64,000 bases of DNA from NCBI GenBank assembly GCA_947039455.1, contig CAMQZB010000005.1:38049-102048 (forward strand), written 5' to 3'. Shown piece by piece: positions 24,822 to 34,894 of this stretch. The position numbers and the translations under genes are program-made. Positions within the stretch are counted from its first letter, which is position 1, and every line of letters starts with the position of its first letter. Below the pieces are notes generated by a model. It was given only the letters and a program-made list of their open reading frames with translations. It did no database searches and had not been told where the DNA came from. This stretch comes from an uncultured Clostridia bacterium (GTDB lineage Bacteria; Bacillota; Clostridia; Christensenellales; CAMQZB01).

Positions 24822-26450
24822 ATGGAAGCAAGAAATTTTATTGAAGAATTTATCAATGCGGACTTGGAAAGTGGAAAAATTTCTACTACTCAAACAAGGT
24901 TTCCGCCAGAACCTAACGGCTATCTTCACATAGGTCACGCAAAAAGTTTGTGCATAAACTTTGGTATCAAAGAAAAATATCAAGGGCTTTGTAACTTACG
25001 TTTTGACGATACTAACCCTGTGAAGGAAGATATTGAATACGTTGACGCTATTAAAGAGGACATCAAATGGCTAGGTTTTGATTGGGACAGAGAAACTTAT
25101 GCCTCTGATTTCTTTGAAGATTTATATAACATGGCAATAGTTTTAATCAAAAAAGGATTGGCTTTCGTATGTGATTATACTGCGGACGAAATCAGAGCTA
25201 CTCGTGGAAACCTTGTGGAAGGCGGAAAAGATAGCCCTAGTAAAACTAGATCTATTGAGGAAAATCTTGACCTATTCGCAAGAATGAGAGCGGGAGAATT
25301 TCCTGATGGTTCAAAAACTTTGCGTGCCAAAATAGATATGTCAAGCCCTAATATGAATATGCGTGATCCAGTTATTTACCGTATTCTAAGAGCTACTCAC
25401 CACAGAACAGGTGACACATGGTGCATCTATCCAATGTACGATTTTACTCACCCACTTTGTGATGCAATTGAGAGTATTACTCATTCAATCTGCACACTTG
25501 AATTCGAAGATCACCGTCCAGCTTACGATTGGTTTGTACATAATTGTGACGTGAATTTCGTTCCACATCAATATGAATTTGCAAGACTGAACATCACAAA
25601 ATGTATTATGTCAAAAAGATATTTGAAAAAATTAGTTGATGATAAAGTAGTTGAAGGTTGGGACGATCCACGTATGCCGACTATCTGCGGACTTCGTCGT
25701 CGTGGCTACACTCCACATTCTTTAAGAGATTTCTGCGAGAGAATCGGTGTTGCTAAATCTAACAGTGAACTTGATATTAGAAACCTTGAAGCTTGTGTTC
25801 GTGAGGATTTAAATGCTAACGCTATCCGTGTTATGGCGGTGCTAAATCCATTGAAAGTTACTTTGACTAACTACAATGAAAACAGCGAGACATTAACTGT
25901 TGCGAACCACCCAGGAAACCCTGACATGGGCGACCATGAAGTTACTTTTACAAAAGATTTATTCATTGACAAAGACGATTTTTCTCTTACTCCTCCTCCT
26001 AAATACAGAAGGCTGATTAAGGGCGGATTTGTTCGTTTGAAAGGTGCTTACATCATTCAATGTAACGATGTTGTACTTGATGAGAAAGGGGAAGTTTGTG
26101 AACTTCTTTGCGAGTATCTACCTGAAACGAAAAGTGGAAGCGGTCATACTGCTGATCCTCAATTCAAGAAAGTTGGTACTATTCAATTCGTTGACGCTAA
26201 CAATGCTTATGAATTCACAGCACGTGAGTATGAATATTTGCTTAACGATGAAGAATTTGCTGGTCAAGATTTCTCGGAACGTATCAATACTGATTCAATG
26301 CACGAATATAAAGCAGTGGGTGAAGCCTATTTAAAAGACGCACAATTTGGTTCAAGATTCCAATTCATGAGAATGGGGTACTTCATTAAAGACGAAAAAT
26401 CTGACACTTTCGGCGAGATCGTATCATTAAAAGATTCTTTTAAACTTTAG
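24822..26450 (+). CDS. glnS: Glutaminyl-tRNA synthetase
   Basis: 542 residues from the ATG at 24822 (GGAG 8 bases before it; an in-frame ATG at 24795 would add nine residues with no family match). Class I motifs: PPEPNGYLHIGHAKS (HIGH) and IMSKRYLKKLV (KMSKS variant usual for GlnRS), NLRFDDTNPVKED. The anticodon-binding beta-barrels fill the C-terminal half. It charges tRNA-Gln directly. Many Bacillota lack it and use GatCAB, so its presence suggests an acquired or lineage-specific gene. Confidence 0.95.
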   Translation: MEARNFIEEFINADLESGKISTTQTRFPPEPNGYLHIGHAKSLCINFGIKEKYQGLCNLRFDDTNPVKEDIEYVDAIKEDIKWLGFDWDRETYASDFFEDLYNMAIVLIKKGLAFVCDYTADEIRATRGNLVEGGKDSPSKTRSIEENLDLFARMRAGEFPDGSKTLRAKIDMSSPNMNMRDPVIYRILRATHHRTGDTWCIYPMYDFTHPLCDAIESITHSICTLEFEDHRPAYDWFVHNCDVNFVPHQYEFARLNITKCIMSKRYLKKLVDDKVVEGWDDPRMPTICGLRRRGYTPHSLRDFCERIGVAKSNSELDIRNLEACVREDLNANAIRVMAVLNPLKVTLTNYNENSETLTVANHPGNPDMGDHEVTFTKDLFIDKDDFSLTPPPKYRRLIKGGFVRLKGAYIIQCNDVVLDEKGEVCELLCEYLPETKSGSGHTADPQFKKVGTIQFVDANNAYEFTAREYEYLLNDEEFAGQDFSERINTDSMHEYKAVGEAYLKDAQFGSRFQFMRMGYFIKDEKSDTFGEIVSLKDSFKL

Positions 26451-26490
26451 AACTTAATAGCCAATGTTAAAAATTGACACATAAATACTC

Positions 26491-26522
26491 AAAAAAGATA
26501 TCGAAAAATGATATCTTTTTTG
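26491..26522. terminator. Terminator after glnS
   Basis: AAAAAAGATATC pairs with GATATCTTTTTT around a 7-base loop. T-runs on both sides. Confidence 0.85.
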
Positions 26523-26592
26523 CTATTTTGGGGATAATAATAATTGATAGAGCCAAGATGTTTGGAAAATTCTTAAATTCATAGTAATGTAA

Positions 26593-26621
26593 TTGCAATA
26601 GTTTCTGTTTTGTACTATAAT
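26593..26621 (+). promoter_or_regulatory. Promoter of plsX-rnc-smc operon
   Basis: TTGCAA (26593-26598) and TATAAT (26616-26621), spacer 17 bp, 50 bp before plsX. Confidence 0.7.
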
Positions 26622-26670
26622 ATACAATGAATACTTATGATGAAAAACAAATTAAGGAAGCAAGGATTAT

Positions 26671-27678
26671 ATGAAAAAAATAGTTATAGACGCATTTGGT
26701 GGCGATAATGCACCAGAACAAATAGTACAAGGCGGTGTTTTGGCACTAGCTTCACAATCGGATTTTAATATTGTACTAGTTGGAAATAAAGAAAAAATAG
26801 AGAACATATTGGGGAAATTAACATACGATAAAAGCCGTGTGGAAATTTTGGAAGCCAATGAAGTAATCACCAACGACGATATTCCTACTGACGCAATTCG
26901 TGGAAAGAAGGATTCTACTATTGTTGTGGGTATGGAGCATTACAAGAAAGATGAGGACATGGTTGGATTTATTTCCGCAGGTAGTACTGGTGCTGTTTTG
27001 GCTGGTGCAATCTTTAAAATCGGAAGAATTAGAGGAATTAACCGTCCTGCTCTTGCTCCTGTTATGCCAACAATCACTGACGGAAAAGTTATGATGCTAG
27101 ATATCGGTGCTAATGTTGATTGCAAACCTGAGTTTTTGTGTCAATTCGCACTTATGGGAAGTGCGTACATGAGCAATGCTTTAAAAGTAGCAAACCCTCG
27201 TGTGGCTCTTTTATCTAACGGTACTGAAGACAAAAAAGGCAATGCTTTCAACAAGGAAGTTTTTGTTATGCTAAAAGAATTAAAAGGCATTAATTTTGTT
27301 GGAAACATGGAAGCTAGAGATATTTTGTCTGGTGATTTTGATGTAATAGTTACTGACGGTTTCGCTGGAAACATCGCTCTAAAAAGTAGCGAAGGTGCTG
27401 TAAACGCTGTTATGAAAATGTTGAAAAAAGAAATTATGTCATCATTTACAAGCAAAATTGGTGCTATATTTATGAAAAAATCCTTTAAAAATCTGAAAAA
27501 TAAAATGGATTACAGCAAAGTCGGCGGAGCATCTTTACTTGGTATTGACAAAGTAGTGGTGAAATGTCACGGCGCATCAAATGCGGAAACTATCAAATGT
27601 GCCTGTGTGCAAGCATTCGATTTATACGAGTCTAAATACATTGATTCTATAAAAAAATCATTGGAAGATAACAAATAA
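26671..27678 (+). CDS. plsX: Phosphate acyltransferase
   Basis: 335 residues of the PlsX family: MKKIVIDAFGGDNAPEQIVQ, GFISAGSTGAVLAGA, LDIGANVDCKPEFLCQFA and the end of the Rossmann-like fold. It converts acyl-ACP to acyl-phosphate for phosphatidic acid synthesis. In many Bacillota plsX is followed by fabD and acpP; here rnc follows 27 bp later and no acpP is seen. AAGGAAG sets the ATG. Confidence 0.95.
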   Translation: MKKIVIDAFGGDNAPEQIVQGGVLALASQSDFNIVLVGNKEKIENILGKLTYDKSRVEILEANEVITNDDIPTDAIRGKKDSTIVVGMEHYKKDEDMVGFISAGSTGAVLAGAIFKIGRIRGINRPALAPVMPTITDGKVMMLDIGANVDCKPEFLCQFALMGSAYMSNALKVANPRVALLSNGTEDKKGNAFNKEVFVMLKELKGINFVGNMEARDILSGDFDVIVTDGFAGNIALKSSEGAVNAVMKMLKKEIMSSFTSKIGAIFMKKSFKNLKNKMDYSKVGGASLLGIDKVVVKCHGASNAETIKCACVQAFDLYESKYIDSIKKSLEDNK

Positions 27679-27704
27679 ATTTTAGAAAATATGGGGAAAA
27701 TAAT

Positions 27705-28463
27705 TTGAAAAATTTTGATTATGAAACTATAGAAAGAAAAATAGGTGTGTCATTTAACGACAAAAAGCTGCTAGCTAAAGTTTTTACACACACTTCATAC
27801 GCTAACGAAAAAGATAAAGCGGACTATCAAAATCTTGAATTTTTAGGTGACTCAATCTTAGGTTTTGTTATTGCAGATTTGCAATACAAGAAATACGGCG
27901 ATGATGTGAAAGTTGGAATATTGTCTCCTATGCGTTCTAGAATTGTTGAAAATACCAGTTTGATTGATTTAGCAAATTCATTAGGAATAGCTGAATATTT
28001 AAATACTACTACTGAAAAACACAAAAGCGGTGACTATTTCGATAAGGAATACGGCGACATAATTGAAGCGCTGATTGCTGGTGTTTATATTGATAAAGGC
28101 TTTGATGAAGCAAAAAAATTCATTGAAAGAGTGTTTGTTGATATTATAAATCGTGAAATGGTTGATGATACCAATCAACTTGATTTAGATAGTGGCACTG
28201 TTAAAAAAGTAGAGAAAATTAGTGATAGCAAAGTGGATTATAAAACGAAATTGCAAGAATTGTTGCAAAAGAAAAAATCTACTGTGAGTATTGAATATAA
28301 AGAAAAAAATCGTACTGGTGAAGACCATAATCCTGTATTTACTTTTATCTGCGAGATAAATGGTGAAAACATGGGGCAAGGCACTGGAAAAAGTAAAAAA
28401 ATTGCCCAAGCTATGTCAGCTAAAGTTGCAATAGAAAATTTGGAAGAAAGGGAGATTTGCTAA
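27705..28463 (+). CDS. rnc: Ribonuclease III
   Basis: 252 residues from a TTG start with a GGGG site. The endonuclease domain carries the signature NLEFLGDSILGFV and the acidic GDIIEALIAGVYID. The dsRNA-binding domain is at about 180-250 (DYKTKLQELLQKKK ... GKSKKIAQAMSAKVAI). It processes rRNA precursors and other double-stranded RNAs. Slightly longer than the norm because of a linker rich in Lys and Asp between the domains. The stop codon touches the smc start. Confidence 0.95.
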   Translation: MKNFDYETIERKIGVSFNDKKLLAKVFTHTSYANEKDKADYQNLEFLGDSILGFVIADLQYKKYGDDVKVGILSPMRSRIVENTSLIDLANSLGIAEYLNTTTEKHKSGDYFDKEYGDIIEALIAGVYIDKGFDEAKKFIERVFVDIINREMVDDTNQLDLDSGTVKKVEKISDSKVDYKTKLQELLQKKKSTVSIEYKEKNRTGEDHNPVFTFICEINGENMGQGTGKSKKIAQAMSAKVAIENLEEREIC

Positions 28464-31400
28464 ATGAAGTTAATTAAATTAGAAATATACGGCTTTAAAT
28501 CTTTTTTAGATAGAACTGAAATTTTGTTTGATGATGGCGTTACTGCTATTGTTGGACCAAACGGTTGCGGAAAAAGTAACGTTGCTGATGCGATACGTTG
28601 GGTACTTGGTGAGCAAAGCGCTAAAACATTGCGTGGTGGCGTTATGCAAGATATCATTTTCAACGGTACAGAAAGCAAAAAAAGTTTGTCTTATTGTGAA
28701 GTATCTTTGTATCTTGACAACTCGGACAAAACTCTTCCTCTTGATTACGATGAAGTTTGTATCACAAGAAAACTTTACCGTTCAGGTGACAGCGAATACT
28801 TATTAAATAAATCAACTTGTCGTTTGAAAGATGTTCTTGAACTTATGAGAATTGCACAAATTGGTCGTGAGGGTTACTCTATTATCGGTCAAGGTCGTGT
28901 TGAGCAATTTATCAATTTGAAACCAGACGATAGACGTGAAATCTTTGACGAGGCTACGGGCATTGCTGGTGTTAAGCAAAAGAAAAACGAGGCGGAGCGA
29001 AAACTTGTACGTACTCGTGACAATTTAACTCGTTACTTAGATATTCTTGGTGAGCTTGAACGTCAACTTGAACCTATGAAATCTCAAGCTGTTACTGCTA
29101 AAAAGTACCTTGAGTGCAAAGAAAAACTGAAATACAATGAAGTAAATTCATTTATTTATCGTAGTGACTTTGCCGAGAGTGAGAAAATTACTCTTAACAA
29201 AAAAATTCAATCGGTTTCTGACGAATATGCTGTTAAATCACAAAGAAGTAATGAATTAGAAACGGAATATCAACATAATTTCAAGGAAATTCAAACTGCT
29301 GACGAGAAAATCAATGTACTGCGTGAGAAACAATTAGAGCTTGTTGTGGAAAGACAAAAACTTGCCAGCTCCAACGATTTATCTAATCAACGTATCGACA
29401 TGCTTAAAGATCAAAGCAAAGTTTTCCAAGAAGAAATTCAAGAAGCTAACAACAATATTAAGCAATTCCAAGAAGAGCTTGAGGGCATGGACGGAGATTT
29501 GTTTGAGCAAAATAAATACTTAGCGAAAATTCAATCAGAAATGATAGAATTTGAAGATTCACTTACTATCGCTAACGCTAACATTGAAAATAAAAACTTC
29601 GAAATCGAAAATTCTCGTGCTAACTATTCTGAATTTACAAAGAAATTCGCTGATTTAACTAGTCGTGAAATTTCTTGCTCAAAAAGTATGGAGTTTATTC
29701 AAAAAAGCATTGATGAAACTTCTTCTCAAACGAAAAACGTTGATGAGAAAATCAGTGGTATCTTTGATAAGATTAACGAACTGAATACGAAAGTTTTACA
29801 TACGGAATCGGAATATAATACATATAAAAACGCAAGCGAAGTGGGTATGAAAAACATCGCTGAAATAAGAGCGAAACTGTCTCAAACTACTGAGGAATTA
29901 TACGATTGCGAAAAACGCAAAGCAGGGCTTGTTAGTCAAAGAAATTTCCTTTTGAAAATGAAAGAAAGTTTCGATGGTTTCTCTGCTGCAGTTAGAAAAC
30001 TTCTTACTGATGCGAAAACTGATGATAGACTATCATCAAAAATCGAAGGGGTTATTGCGAACCTTATTACTGTACCGAAAAACATTGAAGTTGCTATTGA
30101 AGCGACTTTGGGAAATGCTATTCAAAACGTAGTAACTAATACTATGGAAGACACAAAATTCCTTATTTCTCATCTTAAAGAAAAGCGTCACGGTATCGTT
30201 ACTTTTCTGCCACTTGCTTCTATTAGGCCAAGACGTTTGCATTCTGAAAATGAAAGATGTCTTACTATGGAAGGAGTTTTGGGTGTTGCAAGCGACTTAG
30301 TTAGTTATGATGAAAAATACGAAAACGCTATATTGTCACTACTTGGTGCAACGGTTGTAGTTGATAACATGGATAACGCAATTGCTGTTGCTAGACGCTT
30401 CAATTCTTCATTTAAAATCGTTACTACTGACGGTTCTATACTGGCTCCTGGAGGTTCAATTTCTGGAGGTTCACATAGACCTCAAATCGCTAATATTTTG
30501 TCTTACGATAGAGAAATTGCGGACAGTGAAATTGTTATTGGCAAACTAAATAATAAGATTAGAGAATGTAATGACAGTAAAATTACTTATTCTGAAAACC
30601 TTCAAGAATTACAAGCTGAAAAGAATAATAACGTTTTGAAAATGCAATCTTTTGAAGTATCTTTAGCTTCATTGAAACAAAATCTTCTTTCTCTAAAGGG
30701 CAACCAATCTGATGAAGAACTGGAAACTTACGCTCGTACTGAAAAATTAGGTTCATATAAAACTGAACTTGTAAATATAAAAGCTGAATTAGCAGATATT
30801 ATGTTTAAGAAAGAACAATTACGTAGCATAACTGATATCGACGAAACGGCTATTGAGAAGATCATGGCTGAAAGCGAAAATCTACGTGGAGTGGCGAAAG
30901 AAATTTCCGAAAAATTCACATCTTCTAAAATCGAAATGGTGCAAATTAGTTCTGAAATTAACTCAATTAATGGTGCGTTAAACGACTTGAAAGACGATAT
31001 TGAAAATTCAAAAATTAGTATTGAGAAGAAAAAAGAAAATATTAAAAACAATAAAATTATTATTGCTAGATGTCAAGAAGAATTAATTGATGTTGTGGAT
31101 ATGCCTAAGGGTGAGCTTACTCAAATTGAGGAAGAGCTTGGTAATTTTGATAATTTCAAGAAAGAATTAAACTCAAGATTACTTGAAATTGACAGCTTAC
31201 GTACTCAATCTATCACCGAAATCCAAAAACTAGAAACAAAGAAAAATGGTCTTCAAATGGATCTTGGAAGAATAGATTCCGACTTGGAAATTTTGAAAGA
31301 AAAACTTGCTGACGAGTATGAACTTGATTATGATACTGCTTTAGTTTATAAAGATATAGAATACAAAATAACGGGTGCTAACGGCGAAATTAAGAAACTA

Positions 31401-32051
31401 AAAGACGCTATTTACCGCTTGGGACACGTTAACGTAAACGCAATTGAGGAACTTCTAATTCTTAACGATAGATATGAATCAATGGCGAAACAACGTGACG
31501 ATATGACTGGTGCGGAATCGGATTTGAAGGAAGTTATTACCGAACTTAACACTGAAATGAAACTTAAATTCGATGAAGGGTTCTCTAAAGTTAGCGAATA
31601 TTTCACTGAAACTTTCAAAGAATTGTTCGGTGGCGGAAACGCTAGATTGAAACTTGTTGAGCATGAAGGTAAGGACAAATTGTCTTACGGAGTAGATATC
31701 GAGGCTGAACCGCCTGGAAAATCTTTGCAAAATATCAACCTTTTATCAGGTGGAGAAAAAGCCTTAACCGCTATTGCAATCATTATTTCAATTATGAAAC
31801 TTCGTCCAATGCCTTTCTGTATTTTCGACGAGATTGAAGCTGCACTTGACGATGTAAACACAACGCGTTTTGCGAAATATCTATCAAGATTTAAAGACTA
31901 TACTCAATTTATTTTGGTAACACATAAAAAGAACACTATGGAAATGGCTAACAGAATTTTCGGTGTAACAATGCAAGAAAAAGGCGTTTCTAAAGTAGTT
32001 TCAGTTAATTTCCAAGATGAACATGGAAAAGCTATTGCAGGAATTAAATAG
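28464..32051 (+). CDS. smc: Chromosome segregation SMC protein
   Basis: 1195 residues, full SMC architecture. Walker A GPNGCGKSNVADAIRWVLGE (N-terminal), coiled coil to about 500, a hinge near 520-660 (LSSKIEGVIANLITVP, GGSISGGSHRP), a second coiled coil, then signature LLSGGEKALTAIAII and Walker B FCIFDEIEAALDD. It acts with ScpA and ScpB in chromosome compaction and segregation. The genes before it (rnc) and after it (ftsY) are the normal Bacillota neighbours. Confidence 0.97.
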   Translation: MKLIKLEIYGFKSFLDRTEILFDDGVTAIVGPNGCGKSNVADAIRWVLGEQSAKTLRGGVMQDIIFNGTESKKSLSYCEVSLYLDNSDKTLPLDYDEVCITRKLYRSGDSEYLLNKSTCRLKDVLELMRIAQIGREGYSIIGQGRVEQFINLKPDDRREIFDEATGIAGVKQKKNEAERKLVRTRDNLTRYLDILGELERQLEPMKSQAVTAKKYLECKEKLKYNEVNSFIYRSDFAESEKITLNKKIQSVSDEYAVKSQRSNELETEYQHNFKEIQTADEKINVLREKQLELVVERQKLASSNDLSNQRIDMLKDQSKVFQEEIQEANNNIKQFQEELEGMDGDLFEQNKYLAKIQSEMIEFEDSLTIANANIENKNFEIENSRANYSEFTKKFADLTSREISCSKSMEFIQKSIDETSSQTKNVDEKISGIFDKINELNTKVLHTESEYNTYKNASEVGMKNIAEIRAKLSQTTEELYDCEKRKAGLVSQRNFLLKMKESFDGFSAAVRKLLTDAKTDDRLSSKIEGVIANLITVPKNIEVAIEATLGNAIQNVVTNTMEDTKFLISHLKEKRHGIVTFLPLASIRPRRLHSENERCLTMEGVLGVASDLVSYDEKYENAILSLLGATVVVDNMDNAIAVARRFNSSFKIVTTDGSILAPGGSISGGSHRPQIANILSYDREIADSEIVIGKLNNKIRECNDSKITYSENLQELQAEKNNNVLKMQSFEVSLASLKQNLLSLKGNQSDEELETYARTEKLGSYKTELVNIKAELADIMFKKEQLRSITDIDETAIEKIMAESENLRGVAKEISEKFTSSKIEMVQISSEINSINGALNDLKDDIENSKISIEKKKENIKNNKIIIARCQEELIDVVDMPKGELTQIEEELGNFDNFKKELNSRLLEIDSLRTQSITEIQKLETKKNGLQMDLGRIDSDLEILKEKLADEYELDYDTALVYKDIEYKITGANGEIKKLKDAIYRLGHVNVNAIEELLILNDRYESMAKQRDDMTGAESDLKEVITELNTEMKLKFDEGFSKVSEYFTETFKELFGGGNARLKLVEHEGKDKLSYGVDIEAEPPGKSLQNINLLSGGEKALTAIAIIISIMKLRPMPFCIFDEIEAALDDVNTTRFAKYLSRFKDYTQFILVTHKKNTMEMANRIFGVTMQEKGVSKVVSVNFQDEHGKAIAGIK

Positions 32052-32175
32052 TAAATTATTACTGTTTTAATAGGGTGTTGAATGTCGTATTGAATATGGA
32101 ATTTTAAATTACTAAAAAGAAATATAAATCTAAATGCGAATAATTTTTAATTAAAAAAATCTAACGAGGTGACTA

Positions 32176-33072
32176 ATGTTTAATAGAAAAAAATATAAAG
32201 ACGGACTTGAAAAAACTAAGGTGTCCTTTTGGGCTAAGCTGAAATCAGTTTTCACTGGTACTGTTGACGACGAGTTTTTTGAAGAACTAGAAATGGTACT
32301 TGTTCAAGCGGATATGTCTATTTCTGCTGTTACGGATATCGTTGAAAATTTGAGAGTTTATGCTCTAAATAAAGGTATAAAAGACACGGAGTTGCTGAAA
32401 GGTAAGTTGAAAGAAGAGATTGTCAGCGTACTTGAAGAAAACGGTGTTTTAGAGTTCAAATACCCTGCTGTCATTATGGTGGTTGGCGTAAACGGTGTAG
32501 GTAAAACTACTACTATTGGAAAATTAATAAACTATTTTGCTAAAGACGGCAAAGAAGTTGTAGTTGCTGCTGCGGATACTTTTCGTGCGGCTGCAGCGGA
32601 TCAACTTGCTTTGTGGGCAAAGAGAAGCAGTGTTAGAATTATTAAAAGTGAAGCTGGGTCTGACCCTTCAAGCGTAGTTTTTGATGCTATTTCTTCAGCG
32701 AAAGCAAAGCACACCGATGTTCTAATTATTGACACAGCTGGACGACTTCACAACAAAACTCATCTTATGGAAGAATTAAAGAAAATGAACAGGGTTCTTG
32801 ACAGAGAATATCCTGAGGCAAATTTGTATCGTTTAATCGTTATTGATGCTGTTACTGGGCAAAATGCTCTTTCTCAAGTTGAGGCATTTGACGATGCTGT
32901 TGAGCTTGACGGTGTAGTTTTAACTAAGCTAGACGGCACGGCAAAAGGCGGAATTGCTGTTACTTTATCTAAAGAATACTCTTTGCCTATCGCATTTGTT
33001 GGGCTTGGTGAGGGTATCGACGATTTGCAAGAGTTTGATGCTAAAGAATTCGTGGACGCTATCTTTGATTAA
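32176..33072 (+). CDS. ftsY: Signal recognition particle receptor FtsY
   Basis: 298 residues with N and G domains only; the acidic A domain is short, as is normal in this group. G1 GVNGVGKTTTIGKL, DTFRAAAADQL, G3 DTAGRLHNK, G4 TKLDGTAKGG. It docks the SRP-ribosome complex on the membrane. It lies 124 bp after smc. A terminator-like hairpin (33132-33177) follows. Confidence 0.95.
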   Translation: MFNRKKYKDGLEKTKVSFWAKLKSVFTGTVDDEFFEELEMVLVQADMSISAVTDIVENLRVYALNKGIKDTELLKGKLKEEIVSVLEENGVLEFKYPAVIMVVGVNGVGKTTTIGKLINYFAKDGKEVVVAAADTFRAAAADQLALWAKRSSVRIIKSEAGSDPSSVVFDAISSAKAKHTDVLIIDTAGRLHNKTHLMEELKKMNRVLDREYPEANLYRLIVIDAVTGQNALSQVEAFDDAVELDGVVLTKLDGTAKGGIAVTLSKEYSLPIAFVGLGEGIDDLQEFDAKEFVDAIFD

Positions 33073-33106
33073 TTTAAAAAACAATTTGGAAATGAATGAA
33101 TTATAG

Positions 33107-33135
33107 TTGACAAAAAACTATATATAGTATAAAAT
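33107..33135 (+). promoter_or_regulatory. Promoter of ylxM-ffh operon inside terminator arm
   Basis: TTGACA (33107-33112) and TAAAAT (33130-33135) with 17 bp between. The -10 overlaps the left arm of the next hairpin. Confidence 0.55.
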
Positions 33136-33177
33136 AAGGGTGTAAGGGTAAAAAGCTTTACACCTTATTTTTATTTT
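33132..33177 (+). terminator. Terminator of ftsY transcript abutting ylxM
   Basis: AAATAAGG-g-TGTAA pairs with TTACACCTTATTT (one bulged G), then ATTTTTATTTT-like T-rich sequence. It ends 4 bp before the ylxM ATG and leaves no room for a ribosome binding site. Confidence 0.7.
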
Positions 33178-33181
33178 GATT

Positions 33182-33511
33182 ATGGAAAAAAATTACAATA
33201 TAACAATTTTATTAGATATATACAACGCTCTTTTGACTGCTAGACAGCAAGAGGTGATGGAGATGTATTTCTCTTTGGATAATTCGTTGGCGGAGATTGC
33301 CAACATATTAGGGATTTCCCGTCAAAGCGTGCGAGATTCTATAGTTTCTGCAACTGAGTCATTGAAGAATTTGGATAGCAAACTTCATTTAATGGAGAAA
33401 TTCAAGGGTATTTATCAAGCAGTAGAAGCTGAGCTTGAGTTTTCTAAAAACGCAGGCAACAAAGAGAGTGTAGCAAGAATGACTGAAATTCTCACAATTT
33501 TGGAGGATTAA
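33182..33511 (+). CDS. ylxM: YlxM-family HTH protein of the SRP operon
   Basis: 109 residues, UPF0122/YlxM family: LLTARQQEVMEMYFSLDNS, SLAEIANILGISRQSVRDSI, the sigma-70 region-4-like helix-turn-helix. It is usually found just before ffh and modulates SRP assembly or expression. The ATG at 33182 is used; a TTG two codons before is also possible. No Shine-Dalgarno sequence can be seen because a terminator hairpin ends just upstream. Stop and ffh start are one base apart. Confidence 0.88.
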   Translation: MEKNYNITILLDIYNALLTARQQEVMEMYFSLDNSLAEIANILGISRQSVRDSIVSATESLKNLDSKLHLMEKFKGIYQAVEAELEFSKNAGNKESVARMTEILTILED

Positions 33512-33512
33512 C

Positions 33513-34847
33513 ATGGCAGTATTCAAAGGTTTAAGTGATAGACTTAACCACATTTTTTCAAAAATGACAAGTCGTGGCAAACTTACGGAGCTTGAAATTA
33601 AACAAGCTATGCGTGAAATTAGAATTGCCCTTTTAGAAGCTGACGTTAACTTGAAAGTTGCTAAGCAATTTATTAGTGATGTAAGCGAAAAAGCTCTTGG
33701 AGATGAAATTTTAAATTCATTGACACCAGCTCAACAAGTTGTTAAGGTTATCAACGAAGAATTGGTTGCCCTTATGGGTAGCAATGATAGCAAGTTGGTT
33801 TACGCTAATAAAGGCGTTACTACTTTCATGATTTGCGGTTTGCAAGGTGCAGGTAAAACTACTCTTTGCGGAAAACTTGCCTTAATGCTTAAAAAACAAA
33901 ACAAGAAAGTCCTATTAGTTGGTTGTGATATTTACCGACCAGCTGCTATTGAGCAGTTGAAAATAGTAGGAGCAGGTGTGGACGTTGAAGTTTTCGAAAT
34001 GGGTCAAATAAACCCAGTGAAGATTGCTAAAGCTGCACTTAAATACGCTGACAAGAAGTCCTTTGATGTTGTAATTATCGACACCGCTGGACGATTGCAT
34101 ATAGACGAAAAACTTATGGGCGAGCTAGTTGATGTTAAAAAAGAAGTGAACCCAACCGAAATTTTGCTAACAGTTGATTCAATGACTGGACAAGATGCGG
34201 TGAATGTTGCTCAAACTTTTAACGAAATTTTGAACATCACTGGTGTTATCTTAACAAAACTAGACGGTGACACTCGTGGCGGTGCTGCTTTATCAATAAA
34301 AGCAGTTACTGGAAAACCTATTAAATTCAGTTCGATTGGTGAAAAATCAACGGATATTGAAGTGTTCTATCCTGATAGAATGGCTAGCAGAATTTTGGGT
34401 ATGGGCGATGTTTTAACTCTAATTGAGAAGGCACAAAGTTCTATTTCAGAAGACAAACTGAAACGTATGGAAAAGAATATGCGTGAGTCAACAATGACTT
34501 TGCAAGATTATCTTGACCAAATGGACAGCTTGAAAAACATGGGTGATATGGAAAGTATCATGGGCATGATCCCAGGAATGGGAAACAAAATTAACCTAAA
34601 AGATGCGAAAGTTGATGAAGGGCGAATTGATCGTCAAAAAGCAATAATTCTTTCAATGACTCAAAGAGAACGTGAGCACCCAGATATTATTTCTGGCGCA
34701 CGAAAAAAGAGAATCGCAGCGGGAAGTGGTGCTTCTATTCAAGAAATCAATTCTTTGCTTAAACAATTTGAGCAAATGAAAAACATGATGAAGGCATTTG
34801 GTAAAGGTAAGAAAAAGGGCGGTAAATTCCCTCAACTTCCTTTCTAA
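33513..34847 (+). CDS. ffh: Signal recognition particle protein Ffh
   Basis: 444 residues. N domain to about 85, G domain with GLQGAGKTTLCGKLA, DIYRPAAIEQL, DTAGRLHID, LTKLDGDTRGGAAL, then the Met-rich M domain from about 300 (MRESTMTLQDYLDQM, MGMIPGMGNK) that binds 4.5S/6S RNA and signal peptides. The C-terminal tail GKKKGGKFPQLPF is typical. GGAGG 6 bases before ATG. Functions with FtsY. Confidence 0.97.
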   Translation: MAVFKGLSDRLNHIFSKMTSRGKLTELEIKQAMREIRIALLEADVNLKVAKQFISDVSEKALGDEILNSLTPAQQVVKVINEELVALMGSNDSKLVYANKGVTTFMICGLQGAGKTTLCGKLALMLKKQNKKVLLVGCDIYRPAAIEQLKIVGAGVDVEVFEMGQINPVKIAKAALKYADKKSFDVVIIDTAGRLHIDEKLMGELVDVKKEVNPTEILLTVDSMTGQDAVNVAQTFNEILNITGVILTKLDGDTRGGAALSIKAVTGKPIKFSSIGEKSTDIEVFYPDRMASRILGMGDVLTLIEKAQSSISEDKLKRMEKNMRESTMTLQDYLDQMDSLKNMGDMESIMGMIPGMGNKINLKDAKVDEGRIDRQKAIILSMTQREREHPDIISGARKKRIAAGSGASIQEINSLLKQFEQMKNMMKAFGKGKKKGGKFPQLPF

Positions 34848-34894
34848 TATAGTAAATTTTTAAAATTTAAAAAATATAGCGGAGGTCATATATT

